From Nitrososphaerota archaeon (GTDB lineage Archaea > Thermoproteota > Nitrososphaeria_A > Caldarchaeales > Wolframiiraptoraceae), in the NCBI GenBank assembly GCA_021163925.1, contig JAGGTD010000062.1, positions 1 to 36,319 on the forward strand: DNA of 36,319 nucleotides, written 5' to 3'. The position numbers and the translations under genes are program-made. The stretch's first letter is position 1. The number at the start of each line of letters is the position of its first letter. The notes beneath the pieces were generated by a model. It saw only the letters and a list, made by a program, of their open reading frames with translations. It did no database searches and was not told where the DNA came from. Below, one piece after another: positions 25,583 to 35,434 of the stretch.

Positions 25583-27870
25583 CCCCTTTTCCTCCTTTCC
25601 TTCAGAAGTTTTTTCAACTCCTCATCCTCAATCTCCTTCAAGACATCCTCAACCGATACGACGACATGCTCCTCCGTCTCCTCCTCTTCCATGACCGGCG
25701 GCGATGGAGGAGGATACTCTGGAGGAATCTCATAATATTCTCGTCTAAGCATCTCCCTCTTCTTCCTGTATGCCGCGAACGTGATCAACGCCGTGAATAA
25801 GGCTATTATTCCAGCCGAGATGTAAATAGTTGTCAATGATATTGGAACCGTGACCGTGATCGGCCTACTGCTCCCGATATTGAATATCCTGCTGGAGCTG
25901 AACCAGAGATACTTCACTCTAACCATCAAATCGCATGGCGGAAGCGGGCCAACGTTCCAGATCTCCCCATTATCCCCAGTCCTCCCCTCATACAGTATGG
26001 TGCCATTCATCAAGCTCACGGAGACCTCGGCATCCTTAACCGGAAATCCTAGGTAATCGGTTACCCTGAATCCAGCCTTGAACACCCTAATCGGAATTGT
26101 TATGTCTTGGATGCCTCTCTCAATATAGATTGACTGTCTAGGGGATACATCGAATCCTTTCCAAGTGGCGTTCTCGATGAGCCAGTTACCCTCATAGATC
26201 CATGTGGTCGAGTCTGAGCCTAGTTTCATGGAATCCTCTCCACATCTAAGAACCAAACTCACCCCCTCAACAGGCTCCCCATCATATCCTACCACGTGGA
26301 TCCTCGCAAGCCACTCAAATCTATATCTGGCTTCCAAGTTTATGGGTTTGGAGATGGAAGTTATATTGCATAGTGGGTCGGCGCACTCGTATCCAACCCA
26401 CCCTATGAAGGTGAGTCTACTATCGTTCGATAATGGGATTATTGGCGGGGCATATACTTCATAGCTTGCCCCAGAATCCATCCAGATCTCATCCCTTATC
26501 TTGGCTTCATCTGGAGCTTGAATGGATAAGAGATACTGTTTCTTCCATTCCGCCCTCAGATCGAGTGGTCGATCCACCTCCTCTATCATGAGGCATGGTG
26601 ATGTTTGAGATAATGTCCCTCTCCAACCTTGAAACACCACCCTCATTCCTTCATCAAGTAATCTGATGGTGGGCGAGGCGTTGAAGTATATGCTGGAGCC
26701 TCTCTCGATCCAAGTGGATTGATTTGAGAGGTTTGTTGAGATCGGGTAAGCAGACTCGTATCTAACCAAGTAAAATACTCTCCACTTAACCCTAATCCTG
26801 ATAGGCTTCCTAACCTGAATCTTTATCGGATTTAGATCAGAGGTTACATCTCCAACCCACTTCTCGAACTTGATCATCGTTCCATTATCCCATCTATATT
26901 CTTTCGGAACCTTGTATTCCGCAAAGTCTCCATCTAAAACCCAGTCATCTGCTATCGTCGAGTTTATGTAATTCGACGAGATTAGGACGTGGTGATAGAA
27001 TCGCCATCTCACCACGACAAATATGGGGGAGAATACATCGAGTGAAACCTCCGATACATTCTCGAATTTCAGGTCTTTATAGTTCTTCAGCTCGTAGTCT
27101 GCGAGGATCTCCCCCACGACCGCCTTGGTTCCTCCATTATTTAAAAATGCGACGGGCTTTAAGACCCTGATCACGGCCTCCGAGCCTTCATCATACCATC
27201 CACCTCCAACAATCTCTGATATGGCTTGGGGATCTGAGACGATGTAGACTTTATACTGTCTTCTCCATATGGCTGAAGCCTTTATGGGCTGATAAACCTC
27301 GATCTTAATGAATCTGTTCATTCCCTCGAAGTCCCCGCTCCATCCCTCGAATATGAGCTTGGTGTTGTTTGAAAGCTCCTTACTTTTAGGGACCTCTACC
27401 CCGAGCTCTTCACCTCTCTTAATCCATTCAGAGATCCTCTCATATCCTAGGTTTACGTCAATCCAATACTCAACATCATAGCATGCATAGTATTCTGCGT
27501 TTGACGTGGCGTTAATAGAGATGGCCAGATTTGTTGTGACAAGCTCACTATCACGATACCATCCCCTAAAGATTAGACGCGTCCCATTGCGATATTCCCT
27601 GACCTCCTCTGCTCTATACGTGATCGACTGACCTTTATTGGTAACCATCTCGGTTAATAGGGACTTCCCAAGCTCGGACTTCATCCAAAACTTTATCGTA
27701 ACCCTCTCCTCTTGCATAGGAAAGTACGCAAGGGCTAATGCATCTCTCACCATGTTCATCGAATGGAATTGCTCCGCGGATGCGGTTTGGACTAGAGTTA
27801 GGATTATAAGCATGATGATGAATAAATAAATGATTTCACGTCCATGTCTCATCACAGTCTTTCCGTCCAT
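25579..27870 (-). CDS. Large membrane-anchored surface protein with divergent InlB-like B-repeats
   Basis: N-terminal signal/TM IIYLFIIMLIILTLVQTASA; repeated [F/Y-x-G-W-x-G/R-D ... P-I-x-I-x-A-x-W-R-x-x-Y] units; C-terminal TM TIYISAGIIALFTALITFAAY and short charged tail. ATG 27870 matches a TATA-like TTTTTAAG ~27-35 nt upstream. Confidence 0.78.
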   Translation of the reverse strand: MDGKTVMRHGREIIYLFIIMLIILTLVQTASAEQFHSMNMVRDALALAYFPMQEERVTIKFWMKSELGKSLLTEMVTNKGQSITYRAEEVREYRNGTRLIFRGWYRDSELVTTNLAISINATSNAEYYACYDVEYWIDVNLGYERISEWIKRGEELGVEVPKSKELSNNTKLIFEGWSGDFEGMNRFIKIEVYQPIKASAIWRRQYKVYIVSDPQAISEIVGGGWYDEGSEAVIRVLKPVAFLNNGGTKAVVGEILADYELKNYKDLKFENVSEVSLDVFSPIFVVVRWRFYHHVLISSNYINSTIADDWVLDGDFAEYKVPKEYRWDNGTMIKFEKWVGDVTSDLNPIKIQVRKPIRIRVKWRVFYLVRYESAYPISTNLSNQSTWIERGSSIYFNASPTIRLLDEGMRVVFQGWRGTLSQTSPCLMIEEVDRPLDLRAEWKKQYLLSIQAPDEAKIRDEIWMDSGASYEVYAPPIIPLSNDSRLTFIGWVGYECADPLCNITSISKPINLEARYRFEWLARIHVVGYDGEPVEGVSLVLRCGEDSMKLGSDSTTWIYEGNWLIENATWKGFDVSPRQSIYIERGIQDITIPIRVFKAGFRVTDYLGFPVKDAEVSVSLMNGTILYEGRTGDNGEIWNVGPLPPCDLMVRVKYLWFSSSRIFNIGSSRPITVTVPISLTTIYISAGIIALFTALITFAAYRKKREMLRREYYEIPPEYPPPSPPVMEEEETEEHVVVSVEDVLKEIEDEELKKLLKERRKRG

Positions 27871-27930
27871 CCTTTTGAAAATAAATCGCATTTGACGCTT
27901 AAAAACCTTAACCACGATTAATGGAAAAAT

Positions 27931-28872
27931 CTAGCCAGTCTTCTCGAATCTCATCCTAAGCTCTCTCAACAATTCCTCCAAGCTCCTATAATTTTTCCTC
28001 CTAAGCTGTTTGAGGATTACGCTGGCCGGAACCCTAGTCTTCTCATCTATATCTATTAGCTTCCATCCATGTTTCCTTACAAGCTCCTCTTTCGTCGCTG
28101 GAAAGCTCGCATCCACGAGAACTTCCGCGAGGGAGTCTATGCCATAGCTTTTAGTAACCCTCGGTAGCTCGCCTTTCTTCAAGAATCTCTCTAGTCTGGC
28201 GGCATCGAGATACATCCTTATTCCATGGAAGCTTAGGTAAACCTTCTTCGACCTCCTCTTCTCAGCCCTCTCCCTTATCCTGATTAGGTCGTCGTCTGTG
28301 AACTGGTATATGTTATGGCTTCCCTTCCCGAATAGCCTCGTGTAGGCTATCTCCTCATCGTCATATGGCGGCTCTTCAATAGAGTAGTCTGTTATCGGGA
28401 CGAGCTTTAGCTTAATCGCCTCCTCGACCGCCTTGAGAGGCCACCCAGCCCTAGGCTCCCAGGCTATCCTGATGTCTCCAAGATCCACCTTCTTGAGGAT
28501 GTTCTTCAGCCCATTTACCGCTTTTATCGGGTCGAGGGATCGTGGAGTTTCGAGGACCAGTATCTTCGATCTAAGAGTTTCAGCCACCTCAACGCAGTCT
28601 TGAAAAGCCTTAACCACCTTCTCCGTCGGATTCAGTTTCTCGACGTGGCTTATCAGCCTATTGAGTCTAACCGAGAATTCGAAATCTCTTGGAACCCTCC
28701 TACGCCAAGACCTCACCAAGTCCATTGGGGGGATCTTGTAGAAGGTCGAGTTAACCTCAACGAATCTAAAGGCCATGGAGTAAGCTTCCAGTGGATCCAT
28801 GTTCGGGATTATGAAGTATTGCCAGCCCCCGCATCCTATTACGATCTCCCCCACATCTCCTGAAACATACAA
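27931..28872 (-). CDS. DUF72 family protein
   Basis: EIVIGCGGWQYFIIPNMDPLEAYSMAFRFVEVNSTFYKIPPMDLVRSWRRRVPRDFEFSVRLNRLISH; FHGIRMYLDAARL. Confidence 0.87.
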   Translation of the reverse strand: MYVSGDVGEIVIGCGGWQYFIIPNMDPLEAYSMAFRFVEVNSTFYKIPPMDLVRSWRRRVPRDFEFSVRLNRLISHVEKLNPTEKVVKAFQDCVEVAETLRSKILVLETPRSLDPIKAVNGLKNILKKVDLGDIRIAWEPRAGWPLKAVEEAIKLKLVPITDYSIEEPPYDDEEIAYTRLFGKGSHNIYQFTDDDLIRIRERAEKRRSKKVYLSFHGIRMYLDAARLERFLKKGELPRVTKSYGIDSLAEVLVDASFPATKEELVRKHGWKLIDIDEKTRVPASVILKQLRRKNYRSLEELLRELRMRFEKTG

Positions 28873-28940
28873 GAGGAATATTTGAGTTAGAGTTTGGACG
28901 CCGTTTTGGTGCTTGGCTTAAATCCAGCCTCGGCCATGGA

Positions 28941-30140
28941 TTGAGGGGCTTGGCCAAGATCCTCTTAGGTACTAGTGGATGGAGCTATGAGGACTGGGTC
29001 GGGGTCTTCTATCGAAGCTCTAATGAGGGCAAGCTCTACAGGTATTCGAGGGTGTTTGAGACGGTTGAGATAGACTCCACATTCTACTCATATCCAGATC
29101 CCAGAATCATCATGTCGATGGAGAGAATGGTTCCGGAGAACTTCACGTTCTCGGCCAAGGTTCCGAGGCTGATAACCCATAAGAAGAAGCTCAGCCCATC
29201 GGAGGGAGTTGAGGAGGATCTTAACCGATTCCTCGAAGTTTTAAAGCCGCTGAGTAGTTCTGGAAAGCTCGGCCCTCTCTTGATCCAGCTCCCCCCAAGC
29301 TTCACCTACGAGAGACATAGAGAACTTTTGAGAGACTTCTTCAAGATCCTCCCAGATGAGTATAGGTTCGCCGTGGAGTTTAGGGATCTATCATGGCTCA
29401 AGGAGGATTCCCTCAGCCTCCTATCGAGATACGATGTCGCATACACGATAGTGGACGAACCATTGCTCCCACCTGAGCTACACGTAACAACCGATTTCTC
29501 ATATGTTAGATGGCATGGTAGGGGGACGAGGCCATGGTATAATTATCACTATAGTAGGGAGGAGCTTGAGCCTTGGAGGAATAGGTTGGAGGAGTTGAGC
29601 GATAGAGTTGATGTGGTCTATGGATACTTCAATAACCACTTCCACGGATACGCCGTCCACAACTGTCTCCAAGTCCTTGAGATTCTCGGAATAATAACCC
29701 CGGAGCAGAGGGAGGTTTTGGAGGAGGTTGAGAGGAATCTGGCTAGACCGGCTAAACCCGTTGAATCCCTATCGGTCTATATGTCCCCCGAAAAGCTTCC
29801 AAAGAATGTAAGAGATCTGTTAAAGATGTTGGTGAGCGAGTCTAGGCTTAGGAGGGCTGAGAAGATGGATAAGAATCTGATTAGAGTCTTGGAGAAGTCT
29901 GAGAACTATCTAAGCGCGGAGGTTAAGGAGTATGGAGTGGTCATAGACCTTGATAGGAGGCTGATCTTACATGATTGCGCCGACTGGGAGAGGGTTAGAT
30001 TGGAGTTTAAGCTATGTAAGCATATAGCTGCCCTCCTACTGAACTTAGACGAAAACTATGCCAAGAACATTTTGAGGGATATTATCGTGAATAGGGGTTT
30101 GTGGAGCTTTCGGAGACTTGAGAGTCCTATAGAAAAATGA
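28941..30140 (+). CDS. DUF72 family protein with C-terminal SWIM-like extension
   Basis: KILLGTSGWSYEDWVGVFYRSSNEGKLYRYSRVFETVEIDSTFYSYP, FSYVRWHGRGTRPWYNYHYS, YGYFNNHFHGYAVHN; C-terminal LILHDCADWERVRLEFKLCKHIAALLL. TTG start. Confidence 0.87.
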   Translation: MRGLAKILLGTSGWSYEDWVGVFYRSSNEGKLYRYSRVFETVEIDSTFYSYPDPRIIMSMERMVPENFTFSAKVPRLITHKKKLSPSEGVEEDLNRFLEVLKPLSSSGKLGPLLIQLPPSFTYERHRELLRDFFKILPDEYRFAVEFRDLSWLKEDSLSLLSRYDVAYTIVDEPLLPPELHVTTDFSYVRWHGRGTRPWYNYHYSREELEPWRNRLEELSDRVDVVYGYFNNHFHGYAVHNCLQVLEILGIITPEQREVLEEVERNLARPAKPVESLSVYMSPEKLPKNVRDLLKMLVSESRLRRAEKMDKNLIRVLEKSENYLSAEVKEYGVVIDLDRRLILHDCADWERVRLEFKLCKHIAALLLNLDENYAKNILRDIIVNRGLWSFRRLESPIEK

Positions 30141-30154
30141 CCCAATTCAGATGA

Positions 30155-31444
30155 TTAGATTATGCATGATGCTAAGCCGACGCTATATAGGCACTCGGAG
30201 CATGATGGAGAGTTTCCATAGCAGTCGAGCAGATTATCCTTCACGAACCAGCATTCGAGTTCGGAATACGGGCAGTCTCCACACCATGGGCAGTTGCGAA
30301 TCAAGTTCTTCCTCATCTCTCTAAACCTCTTAAATCCCTCATTTGATAGGATCTTTGACAGACTCTCAGACTTGACATCTCCGATCAAATATTCATGAAC
30401 TAGCTTGTTATGAGAATTGACGTATTCGGGATGGGTGTAGGCGAGCTCCATGCACGGCGCGACCTTCCCATCTCTCCTAACATAGATTGAATGCTTCTCC
30501 TCATATGGGCATGTTCTATCGGCGGCGTCTGAGAATACTTTGGGAACCCTGAGCTCCACCCCACTACTCTCAGCGATCTCGCTCATCTGCTCAAACACTT
30601 CTCTGACTCTCAGCGCCAAGCTTATCTTATGCCGCTCTTCGCAGAGGGCGGTTAGGTTCGCGGTATATCCATGCGATGTCAAGTCTCCCATGATCTCAAA
30701 GTATTTCTTGAGTTCATGACTTCCTCTTGGCCTAGCATAAGAGAGCAGCAAGGCTTGATGGGATGCCTTGTCACGGATCTCGCAAAGCTCTCTCAACCCA
30801 TCTTCTCCGAGCACGGATAGGACTCGCTCGCTCACGCATGTATAGCATGCATATTCGTAGATCTGTTTTGAATAGGGAACCACGTGGCTTACCTGGACAT
30901 AATCTACTCCTAGGTCAGCGGCATATTCCACCACCTTTGGAAGCTCCTCGAATCCATGCTTTAGGATCACGCACTCAACCCCTATCTCAAGCTCAGGTAG
31001 AATTCTCCTACCGATCCTACAGAGATCCTCAAGCGACTTTAAGACACGTGAACCTGACCCAACCCGAATCTTCTTGAGCTGCTGTAGGTTGACTGAGTCG
31101 ACTGAGACGGCTATCGAGTCTAACCCGCGTTCGATGGCCTTCTCTATGACAGATTCATTGAGGAGCATGCCATTCGTGCTCAGAAATATCTTCGAGTCCT
31201 TGAAGGATCTCCTCGCATAATATATCATATCCAGTATTCTAGGATTCATGAACGGCTCTCCAAATCCATACAGATTTATCCTCTCTAACCCCTCAACTTG
31301 ATCCAATATTCTGAGAAATGTGTTGAAGTCCATGTCCCTCGGCTCATAGCCCGACCAAAACCTCCTCAAGCAATAGATGCAGTTAAGGTTACATCTGGTG
31401 GTGACCTCTATGTGCAGGTTTTTAAGATCGAAGCCGTGGCTCAT
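30155..31444 (-). CDS. Radical SAM/SPASM protein, probable tungsten-cofactor oxidoreductase maturase
   Basis: IEVTTRCNLNCIYCLR (CxxxCxxC), SPASM-type Cys cluster CPWCGDCPYSELECWF, tail CYGNSPSCSECLYSVG; directly downstream of the AOR gene on the same strand. Confidence 0.82.
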   Translation of the reverse strand: MSHGFDLKNLHIEVTTRCNLNCIYCLRRFWSGYEPRDMDFNTFLRILDQVEGLERINLYGFGEPFMNPRILDMIYYARRSFKDSKIFLSTNGMLLNESVIEKAIERGLDSIAVSVDSVNLQQLKKIRVGSGSRVLKSLEDLCRIGRRILPELEIGVECVILKHGFEELPKVVEYAADLGVDYVQVSHVVPYSKQIYEYACYTCVSERVLSVLGEDGLRELCEIRDKASHQALLLSYARPRGSHELKKYFEIMGDLTSHGYTANLTALCEERHKISLALRVREVFEQMSEIAESSGVELRVPKVFSDAADRTCPYEEKHSIYVRRDGKVAPCMELAYTHPEYVNSHNKLVHEYLIGDVKSESLSKILSNEGFKRFREMRKNLIRNCPWCGDCPYSELECWFVKDNLLDCYGNSPSCSECLYSVGLASCII

Positions 31445-31490
31445 CTTTCATAAAATAAATGGGGAAGGTATGGGATTAAGATTATCTCGA

Positions 31491-33338
31491 TTAGAGCTCT
31501 ATCTCAAGCTCCTTTAACTTCTCTGGGGTTGGCCTCCCATCAACCCATCCTCTAAGCTCATAATACTCCTTCTTCATCTCATCGAGTTCGACTACATGCC
31601 CCTTCGCAGGTCCTTCAGGCATCTGCTCCTTCAACAGCCTCGGTGGAAGAGTGTCATCCTTTCCATCGAATCCAAGCTTATTGACCAAGACCCTCTCAAG
31701 GTTGTATATCCTCTCGCCTATCCTCATTATGTCGTCGGCCGTGTAGTCGACTCCCATCACCGCCGAGAGGAAGGCGGCGTAGTCCTCCGCTCCTAGGGCG
31801 AAGGTTGTGAAGAGGCAGTTTACGGCGGAGTTCACCACGCATGTGAAGTCTTGGAAGGTCTTGACCCACTTCGCCTTACCCTTCGGAGTCAATGGGTCTA
31901 TCTTCTCCGGAACTCCTAGGATCTCGGGCGAGATCGTGTATCCAGTTACATGGCATCCACCCCTATTCGACGTGGCATACTCCAACCCTATCCCCTTAGC
32001 TCCTCTAGGATCATAGGCGGGCATCTCCAATCCCTTGACGCTCATCGATAGCTCAGGTCTCCCGAAGATCTCCGCAAGCCTCTTAGAGCCTAGGGCCAAG
32101 TATTTCCCGAAGCCGACCTTATATGCCGTCCTCCAAATCGCTTCGACTAGAGCGGCGGCGTTCCCAAATCTTAGATCCAATCCCTGTAAGATCTCCTCAG
32201 GGATACATCCCTTCTCGACGAGCTCCATTGCGCATGCTATCGTTGAGCCCATGCTTATAGGATCTATTCCAAGCTCATCACAGTAGTGGTTCGCCTTGAT
32301 GACGGCCTCGAGGTCTGAGACTCCTGTGCAGCTTCCAAGGGCCCAGATGTTCTCATATTCAGGTCCCTCCGTGTAGAGTATCTGGTAGGCTCCCTTCTCA
32401 ACCCTCGAAACTCTCCCACATCCTATTGGACAGCCCCAGCATGGCCTCCTCTTAATGAGGTATTTCTCGGCGAGCAGTTCGCCGCTTATCTTCTCGGCCT
32501 CTGGATTCACTCCGCTCTGCCAGTTCTTGTATGGGAGTATTCCAGCACTATTAATTATCTTCACGAGGACCGCTGTCCCGAGTTTTGGTAGGGACTCGCT
32601 TGTCACGGGGTTTGTCTTGATCTTTTCGAGGAGCTTCTTCCCAACCTCCTTAAGCTTTTCTGGGTTCGCGGCCTGAGGCTTCTGAGTCCCTGAGACCACT
32701 ATGGCCTTAAGCTTCTTAGATCCCATAACCGCTCCAAGCCCACCTCTACCTCCAGCCCTATGCTCATCATTTATCACCGGCGCAAAATAGACTAGGTTCT
32801 CTCCAGCAGGTCCTATACATGCCACGCTTACATTCTTTCCCCCAACCTCCTTCTTCAAGATTCTACAGGTGTCGAAGGTATTCATCCCCCAGACATGGGA
32901 TGCGTCTCTAAGCTCAGCCTCTCCATCGGTTATCGAGAGATAGACTGGAGTGTCTGAAGCACCTTGAATGACGATCATATCGTATCCAGCGAACTTCAAG
33001 AATGGCCCCCACTCTCCGCCAGCGTTCCCGCTACCGATCGACCCCGTTAAAGGCGCCTTCAAGGCCATAATGTGGTATCTTCCAGATGATGGGACCTCTG
33101 GGAACCCTGTTGCAGGCCCTGTCGCGAAAATCAGGACGTTTTCTGGGCCGAGGGGGTTGAGGTCTCTCAGGTCCATCCCCTTCTCCTCATAGCTCTTAGC
33201 TATCTCATAGAGAATCTTCACTGCGTAACCCTTTCCACCGATGTATTTCCTAGCTATCTCCTCATTTATAGGCTCGGTTGAAATAGTTCCTGTAGTCAGA
33301 TTAACTCGGAGTATCTTACCCATATATCCGCCTAACAT
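31491..33338 (-). CDS. Tungsten-dependent aldehyde:ferredoxin oxidoreductase family protein
   Basis: MGKILRVNLTTGTISTEPINEEIARKYIGGKGYAVKILYE, PSSGRYHIMALKAPLTGSIGSGNAGGEWGP, CWGCPIGCGR (CxxCxxxC), GLEMPAYDPRGAKGIGLEYATSNRGGCH. Confidence 0.95.
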   Translation of the reverse strand: MLGGYMGKILRVNLTTGTISTEPINEEIARKYIGGKGYAVKILYEIAKSYEEKGMDLRDLNPLGPENVLIFATGPATGFPEVPSSGRYHIMALKAPLTGSIGSGNAGGEWGPFLKFAGYDMIVIQGASDTPVYLSITDGEAELRDASHVWGMNTFDTCRILKKEVGGKNVSVACIGPAGENLVYFAPVINDEHRAGGRGGLGAVMGSKKLKAIVVSGTQKPQAANPEKLKEVGKKLLEKIKTNPVTSESLPKLGTAVLVKIINSAGILPYKNWQSGVNPEAEKISGELLAEKYLIKRRPCWGCPIGCGRVSRVEKGAYQILYTEGPEYENIWALGSCTGVSDLEAVIKANHYCDELGIDPISMGSTIACAMELVEKGCIPEEILQGLDLRFGNAAALVEAIWRTAYKVGFGKYLALGSKRLAEIFGRPELSMSVKGLEMPAYDPRGAKGIGLEYATSNRGGCHVTGYTISPEILGVPEKIDPLTPKGKAKWVKTFQDFTCVVNSAVNCLFTTFALGAEDYAAFLSAVMGVDYTADDIMRIGERIYNLERVLVNKLGFDGKDDTLPPRLLKEQMPEGPAKGHVVELDEMKKEYYELRGWVDGRPTPEKLKELEIEL

Positions 33339-33386
33339 AGCCTGTCATCTCATAACTGGGTCGTTATCCTACTTAAGATTTTCCGC

Positions 33387-34079
33387 TTAAAGCTCGTTAA
33401 GCAACTTTCCCCCGCAAAATCTGAGTATGTAGTCTACGGCGAGCCTCCCCGCATTCTTGAGGACCTCAACCCTTATTCCAGGGACTCCGCAGACCATTAA
33501 GCACACCTTCTCTGTCCTCAGCGTGACCTTGCTATACTCGGCGTCTCGATATGGGTAGATGGCTACAAGCCTACTTGAGTCCGCTACAACTATCTCTCCA
33601 CCTCTTAAGATCTTCGGCTTTTTCATGCCTATTCCATGGAATTCCTCGCCCTCTCTAGCGAATCTCATGACCATATCCCCATCTATCTTCTCCAAGTCGA
33701 AGGCGGCCAAGGCTATCCCCGACTCCGCGGATGCGAGATTGTATGAGTCTACGAGGGTGTTTATTCTGGGAATCCCCCTACCGCTCAATATCCTCCTGAG
33801 TAAAGCCTCTGCAGCCGGCCTGATCTTCGTCGGATCTATCCCAATCCTCCAGAAGAAGCTCCTATAGGTCTTCACGAGCGGATCATCTTTTAGAGACTCG
33901 AGCCTATACCTCTTCCTAAGCTTGTCGCAGATCTCCAGCTTGAATTCCTCGAGTTCTTGAGAGTATTCTGAGACCTCGACCGAGTCTATCCCCATTAATA
34001 GGACGTTTAGGTCTGGAAACCGGTCCTTAACCTCCTCATCTATTATGAGCCTCAAATCCATGAACCCTTCGATCTCCAT
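33387..34079 (-). CDS. B3/4 (phenylalanyl-tRNA synthetase beta-like) domain protein
   Basis: SFFWRIGIDPTKIRPAAEALLRRILSGRGIPRINTLVDSYNLASAESGIALAAFDLEKIDGDMVMRFAREGEEFHGIG. Confidence 0.88.
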   Translation of the reverse strand: MEIEGFMDLRLIIDEEVKDRFPDLNVLLMGIDSVEVSEYSQELEEFKLEICDKLRKRYRLESLKDDPLVKTYRSFFWRIGIDPTKIRPAAEALLRRILSGRGIPRINTLVDSYNLASAESGIALAAFDLEKIDGDMVMRFAREGEEFHGIGMKKPKILRGGEIVVADSSRLVAIYPYRDAEYSKVTLRTEKVCLMVCGVPGIRVEVLKNAGRLAVDYILRFCGGKLLNEL

Positions 34080-34143
34080 GAGTTTTATCCGTGTTAAGTT
34101 TTACTCCGATCTGAGCGGGTAGATCTAGGTTGTCGAGGTTACG

Positions 34144-34647
34144 CTAATATGCCGTCACGCTCCTAACGTTCGGGATCTTCAGCAACTTACTCAAGCCTTC
34201 CCCGGATAATGGTTGTTCAAGCACTAGGATGAGCTTTGGTTCTGGGAATAGTTCCGGGTCCTCCGCCACGGCCTGCCTTATACTTATCCCCTCATCGGCG
34301 ATTATCTTGGCCGCGTTCGCCAAGATCCCAACCGCGCTTGGATCGGCTCTTATCTCGACCACCGAGTATCCCAGCTCCTTCGCTATGGGGGCTAGGAATG
34401 CACCGGCCGGCTTCAGCCCCGTGAAGATCCTCCTCAGGGTTGGATCTCCTAAGAGTTGCTGTATAGTCTGTCTCACAACCCTCCTATCTACTCCTGCCGC
34501 CCTCGCGAGAGATGAGTCCGCTATCTCGACTGGGCCCACGACGACCTTACCATCCTCGCTTATGCCCAGCCCATACTCTATCATCAACCTAACTACCTTG
34601 ATTCTTGCGGGATAATCCTTAAGCTTGTCAGCTATCCTACTCCACAT
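34144..34647 (-). CDS. ACT-domain-containing regulatory protein (predicted amino-acid metabolism regulator)
   Basis: N-terminal HTH-like IADSSLARAAGVDRRVVRQTIQQLL followed by ACT-like YSVVEIRADPSAVGILANAAKIIADEGISIRQAVAED. Confidence 0.8.
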   Translation of the reverse strand: MWSRIADKLKDYPARIKVVRLMIEYGLGISEDGKVVVGPVEIADSSLARAAGVDRRVVRQTIQQLLGDPTLRRIFTGLKPAGAFLAPIAKELGYSVVEIRADPSAVGILANAAKIIADEGISIRQAVAEDPELFPEPKLILVLEQPLSGEGLSKLLKIPNVRSVTAY

Positions 34648-34700
34648 CCTCTAGCATATGATCGGCTCAGCTAGTTATAATGGATATTGCTTATAGGGGT

Positions 34701-35429
34701 CTATCGGAAGCCAGCCTTCCTCAACCTTCTCAATAAGGGTATCTGATTGAGCTTCTCCTCATCGAGTAGATCCCATAAAATTCCTCTTGGTCTAGCTCTT
34801 CTCCGTTCAATCTTTATCAGATCTCTCGGGGTTGCGATGTAGTCAACGGTTAGATCGTATGGTTCTGATGGGAGTCTCTCATAGACTTGGATGTCGTGGA
34901 CGTTCGTCATTATGGGCGTATTTTCATCAACCTTCCCGAGCTCTCTCAAGATCGCGTATTCGAGCTCCCCATATCCTCCCCCCTTCCCAATCCTAGCCCC
35001 ATCTCTTGAAACCGCCACAGATCCGGTGACTATCAAATCCACCCTCGGAAGGTCTTCGGGATCTATTATCCTTCCATATCTGAATGCTCCCCGAATCGTT
35101 GAGGCTCTCTCAAGCATCCTCCTCGGAATCCTTGAAGGGTCGAGTATGAGGAAGCCTCTCCTAAGCCTTGGGGTAGGCATTATCAGGATCTTCCCATCCA
35201 GCAGACACCTATATCTGACATATCTTTGGGGAGAGTCTGGGCTCACCTTGACGGCCCTCGAATCGATATACTCTTTCAGGTTTAGGAGTCTTGAGGCCGC
35301 CTTCTCAGCTCCGATGAAGTTCGGGATCCTGCCGTAGACGGGTCTTGGAAACTTGGCTAAGCCCAGCTCCTCAAGCCTTCTCCAAACCTCGCGTCTAATC
35401 CTATCCTTCTCCTCCTTCACGGCGTTCAA
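34701..35429 (-). CDS. 5-formyltetrahydrofolate cyclo-ligase family protein
   Basis: KDRIRREVWRRLEELGLAKFP, VDLIVTGSVAVSRDGARIGKGGGYGELEYAIL, TNVHDIQVYERLPSEPYDLTVDYIATP. Confidence 0.88.
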   Translation of the reverse strand: MNAVKEEKDRIRREVWRRLEELGLAKFPRPVYGRIPNFIGAEKAASRLLNLKEYIDSRAVKVSPDSPQRYVRYRCLLDGKILIMPTPRLRRGFLILDPSRIPRRMLERASTIRGAFRYGRIIDPEDLPRVDLIVTGSVAVSRDGARIGKGGGYGELEYAILRELGKVDENTPIMTNVHDIQVYERLPSEPYDLTVDYIATPRDLIKIERRRARPRGILWDLLDEEKLNQIPLLRRLRKAGFR

Positions 35430-35434
35430 CTCAG

